DNA from: Sphingobacteriales bacterium
Lineage (GTDB): Bacteria; Bacteroidota; Bacteroidia; Chitinophagales; Chitinophagaceae
Length of the DNA: 64,000 nt
Assembly (NCBI GenBank): GCA_004144175.1
Contig: SEFT01000014.1
Span: 1 to 64,000 of the forward strand
Direction of reading: 5' to 3'
Each line of letters begins with the position of its first letter. The first letter of the stretch is position 1. The notes beneath the pieces were generated by a model, which was given only the letters and a program-made list of their open reading frames with translations, was not told the origin of the DNA and made no database searches. Shown piece by piece: positions 61,577-64,000 of this stretch. The translations under genes were made by a program, and so were the position numbers.

Positions 61577-61990
61577 CTAAGACAAGAATTTTCGGAGCAA
61601 TATCAATACAGGGCTACCGGAGTTGGCTGCTGTTTCCTGGCTTAACCCATCTGTTGGCAGGTCCAGATATCCCTCTGCTTCTTCATACTCTTTTGCTGAA
61701 ACAGACTTGAAGCCCATGGACCATTCTGCAAAGGTCCGTTCTGGCTCATAACCCTCTATTTTCTTTAGTACAAGGCTATGTCGACCGTCAAGCGCTATCT
61801 TTTGATAGATAGATAGGACTTTTTCTTTCTCCCCTTCCAGCACCTGGATGAAGTGATTGTTGTGATACAGCAATATACCGGTAATGCCTGCCTTCGTGTT
61901 GTTCTCTCTGCTTACCGCCAGTATGTTCTTTAGCGTTTGTTCCGTAAGTAAGGGTGCTGCCTTACTGTTATATACAAGGTAATAGATCAT
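61577..61990 (-). CDS. BLUF-domain blue-light receptor
   Basis: 137 residues. One BLUF domain with all key residues: Tyr7 (LVYNS), Asn31 (NNTKAG), Gln49 (FIQVLEG), Trp90 and Met92 (EWSMGF). Binds FAD and responds to blue light by a hydrogen-bond switch. A short C-terminal part has no output domain. Start at ATG 61990 gives the correct N-terminus (the longer frame is not BLUF). Ends tail to tail with the sensor gene. Divergent from uvrA, sharing the 143-base region 61991-62133. Confidence 0.93.
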   Translation of the reverse strand: MIYYLVYNSKAAPLLTEQTLKNILAVSRENNTKAGITGILLYHNNHFIQVLEGEKEKVLSIYQKIALDGRHSLVLKKIEGYEPERTFAEWSMGFKSVSAKEYEEAEGYLDLPTDGLSQETAANSGSPVLILLRKFLS

Positions 61991-62133
61991 GGATGTAGGC
62001 TGTAAAAATAATAAAGGTTGGCGTAGCACTCAATAGTTATCATCGATTTGCTCCATATCAATCCTTATGGATTTTAGGGTATATGGCCGGTCATTCCCAC
62101 CTGTAAATTCGTTAATTTCGCTTAGCAAATTTT

Positions 62134-64000
62134 ATGGCAGAAAAGAAAGCGAAAACAGCGGCGGGCGTTAAGAAAACGAAGCAGGAGAAGACAGCGGTTG
62201 AAGGGATATCGGAGCCGCAGGTAGACCATGGCGAAGCCAACTATGGCGCCAGCGATGAGGTAATATTCATCAAAGGCGCGCGTATGCACAACCTGAAGAA
62301 TGTGGATGTTGCGATCCCGCGCAATAAGCTGGTAGTGGTAACGGGCGTATCCGGCTCGGGCAAGTCGAGCCTTACCATGGATACCTTATTTGCAGAAGGG
62401 CAGCGCAGATATGCAGAGAGCCTGAGCGCCTATGCGCGCCAGTTCCTGATGCGGATGGATAAGCCGGATGTAGACTATATACGTGGCATATGCCCCGCAA
62501 TAGCCATTGAACAAAAAGTGACTACACGTACGCCCCGTAGTACCGTGGGCAGTATGACGGAGATATATGACTTCCTGCGCCTGATGTTTGCACGGATAGG
62601 CAAAACATACTCGCCTGTTAGCGGGCAAGAGGTGAAGAAGGACAGCGTGAGTGATGTGGTAGACTTCATCGGCAGTTTGCCGCTGGGTGTCAAAGTACAG
62701 ATCATTGTACCGCTGGTAACGCACTACGGCCGTACCGTAGTAGAAGAGCTGAACATACTGATGCAAAAAGGCTTCAGCCGTGTGTATGCTAAAGGTGATG
62801 AGCGCCCGATACGTATAGAAGATGTACTGGCTGATACAGACCCTAAGGTTACAAAAAAAGTAACATCGGGCAAGGATATATACCTGCTCATCGACCGTAT
62901 TGTTACTAAAGAATTTGAGGAAGACGATCTGCATAGGCTAGCCGATAGTATACAGACCGCTTTCTACGAAAGCGAAGGTGACTGCCTGCTGGAGCTGGAC
63001 GGTAAGAAGCTGCACAACTTCAACAACCGCTTTGAGGCTGACGGGATGACCTTTGAGGAACCTACGCCAAACCTATTCTCTTTTAATAATCCCTACGGTG
63101 CTTGCCCTACCTGCGAAGGTTTTGGACAGATACTCGGCATTGACCCAGATCTAGTGATACCTGACAAAAGGCTAAGTGTGCACGAAGGTGCAGTAGCCTG
63201 CTGGCGCGGCGAGAAAATGAGCGAATGGCAACATTCGTTTATACGCACGGCTGCTAAGTATGACTTCCCGGTACACACACCGATAGCCGACCTGACGGAG
63301 AGCGAATATGACCTGCTGTGGGCTGGCAACAGCCGCGTGAAGGGCATTACCGATTTCTTTGAGATGGTAGAGCAGAACCAGTATAAGATACAGTACCGCA
63401 TTATGAAGGCCCGCTATCGCGGGCGTGCGCTCTGCACTACCTGCAAGGGCTCAAGGTTGAGGCCCGAGGCGATGTATGTAAAGATAGCAGGCACTACCAT
63501 TGCCAACCTGATGTTCATGCCGGCAAGCGACCTGTACGAGTGGTTCAATAACCTGGAGCTGAGTGAACACGACCAGATGATTGGTAAACGCATCCTCATA
63601 GAGATAAACCAGCGGATGAAGACGCTGCTGGATGTTGGCCTCAGCTACCTTACGCTCAACCGACTGGCAAATACGCTATCGGGTGGTGAAAGTCAACGTA
63701 TACAGCTTACTAAGTTTTTGGGTAGTAACCTTACTGATTCGCTGTACATACTCGATGAGCCGAGCATTGGCCTGCATTCTCGCGATACGGAAAGATTAAT
63801 TAGCGTATTGAAATCATTACGCGACCTTGGTAATACAGTAGTGGTGGTAGAGCATGATGAGATGATGATGCGCGAAGCGGACTATATTATAGATATGGGG
63901 CCGCTGGCCAGTCACCTGGGTGGTGAAGTAATAGCCGCAGGGCCGTATAATGAACTGATAAAAAATAAGCTGAGCCTAACAGGCCAATACCTGAGTGGCA
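62134..64000 (+). CDS. uvrA: UvrABC excinuclease subunit A (partial, 3' end missing)
   Basis: The first 622 residues of UvrA; the reading frame runs out of the window. The Lys/Ala-rich N-terminus of about 35 residues precedes the first ABC domain (GVSGSGKSS, Walker A). Zinc-finger Cys are in ACPTCEGFG and CTTCKGSRL. The signature [16 protein letters not shown] with [10 protein letters not shown] follows. UvrA finds DNA damage and loads UvrB for nucleotide-excision repair. ATG at 62134. The gene begins 143 bases from the BLUF gene, divergently. Confidence 0.97.
   Translation, partial: MAEKKAKTAAGVKKTKQEKTAVEGISEPQVDHGEANYGASDEVIFIKGARMHNLKNVDVAIPRNKLVVVTGVSGSGKSSLTMDTLFAEGQRRYAESLSAYARQFLMRMDKPDVDYIRGICPAIAIEQKVTTRTPRSTVGSMTEIYDFLRLMFARIGKTYSPVSGQEVKKDSVSDVVDFIGSLPLGVKVQIIVPLVTHYGRTVVEELNILMQKGFSRVYAKGDERPIRIEDVLADTDPKVTKKVTSGKDIYLLIDRIVTKEFEEDDLHRLADSIQTAFYESEGDCLLELDGKKLHNFNNRFEADGMTFEEPTPNLFSFNNPYGACPTCEGFGQILGIDPDLVIPDKRLSVHEGAVACWRGEKMSEWQHSFIRTAAKYDFPVHTPIADLTESEYDLLWAGNSRVKGITDFFEMVEQNQYKIQYRIMKARYRGRALCTTCKGSRLRPEAMYVKIAGTTIANLMFMPASDLYEWFNNLELSEHDQMIGKRILIEINQRMKTLLDVGLSYLTLNRLANTLSGGESQRIQLTKFLGSNLTDSLYILDEPSIGLHSRDTERLISVLKSLRDLGNTVVVVEHDEMMMREADYIIDMGPLASHLGGEVIAAGPYNELIKNKLSLTGQYLSG

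Noticed and set aside
1-64000. CRISPR array, transposon ends, integrase or tRNA genes
   Set aside because: No regularly spaced repeats, transposase or integrase motifs, or cloverleaf-like tRNA sequences were seen by eye; weak or degraded ones could be missed.

Overview
This window is a chromosomal piece of a Bacteroidetes genome, most likely of the Chitinophagaceae or a related family. The evidence is threefold. Several secreted proteins carry type IX secretion (T9SS) C-terminal sorting domains. Bacteroidetes-type promoters (TTTG, about 19-20 bp, TAnnTTTG) recur, and Shine-Dalgarno sequences are nearly absent. Family content is typical of the phylum: DUF2851, DUF2911, MbnP, large PIG-L deacetylases, and many SPII lipoproteins. 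The placement rests on reading alone; no database search was run.

Layout. 1-120: the 3' end of a 5S rRNA gene and its terminator, closing an rRNA operon. 168-917: a lipoprotein gene broken by three frameshifts. 0.9-10.4 kb: envelope and housekeeping genes (Mrp-type Fe-S carrier ATPase, an ASCH protein, a TPR histidine kinase, an AAC(6')-like acetyltransferase, a glycine-zipper lipoprotein). 10.6-16.3 kb: a CPA1 Na+/H+ antiporter, then a same-strand SDR / AraC regulator / DinB set with a 14-bp inverted repeat between SDR and AraC. 16.3-21.2 kb: lipA, an OsmC protein, and a DUF2851-pyrF-thiamine-binding run. 21.3-26.5 kb: DUF2911, PIG-L deacetylase, a previously uncalled 35-aa membrane peptide and a sodium:solute symporter, with the last three tightly coupled. 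26.5-34.1 kb: mixed enzymes, T9SS cargo, an M23 peptidase, small stress-type proteins and a transglutaminase-fold protein lacking its catalytic Cys. 34.3-36.2 kb: a LexA/S24-type repressor, a divergently transcribed gene, and palindromic operator-like sites between them. 36.2-43.6 kb: outer-membrane proteins, a repeat-rich T9SS protein, and a probable metal (copper) cassette (CCxxC membrane protein, CxxC outer-membrane protein, Ig-like lipoprotein, MbnP protein) flanked by two paralogous lipoproteins. 43.6-53.5 kb: a FAD/Rieske oxidoreductase, small lipoproteins, a response regulator, a J-domain protein, an orphan T9SS domain, a 28-aa membrane peptide, glutaminyl cyclase, TPR and GAF-kinase genes. 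53.5-59.8 kb: DEAD-box helicase, RlpA, SET protein, pterin dehydratase and an M14 peptidase. 59.9-62.0 kb: a sensor with an ethylene-receptor-type membrane domain, PAS and HisKA but no ATPase domain, ending 1 bp from a BLUF blue-light receptor. 62.1 kb to the end: uvrA, cut by the window edge.

The most unusual items are the ethylene-receptor-like / BLUF sensor pair, the metal cassette between paralogous lipoproteins, the S24 repressor with its operator array, and two micro-ORFs encoding single-span membrane peptides. Most genes end at strong hairpin terminators, many of them bidirectional between convergent genes. No tRNA, CRISPR array, transposase or integrase was seen.
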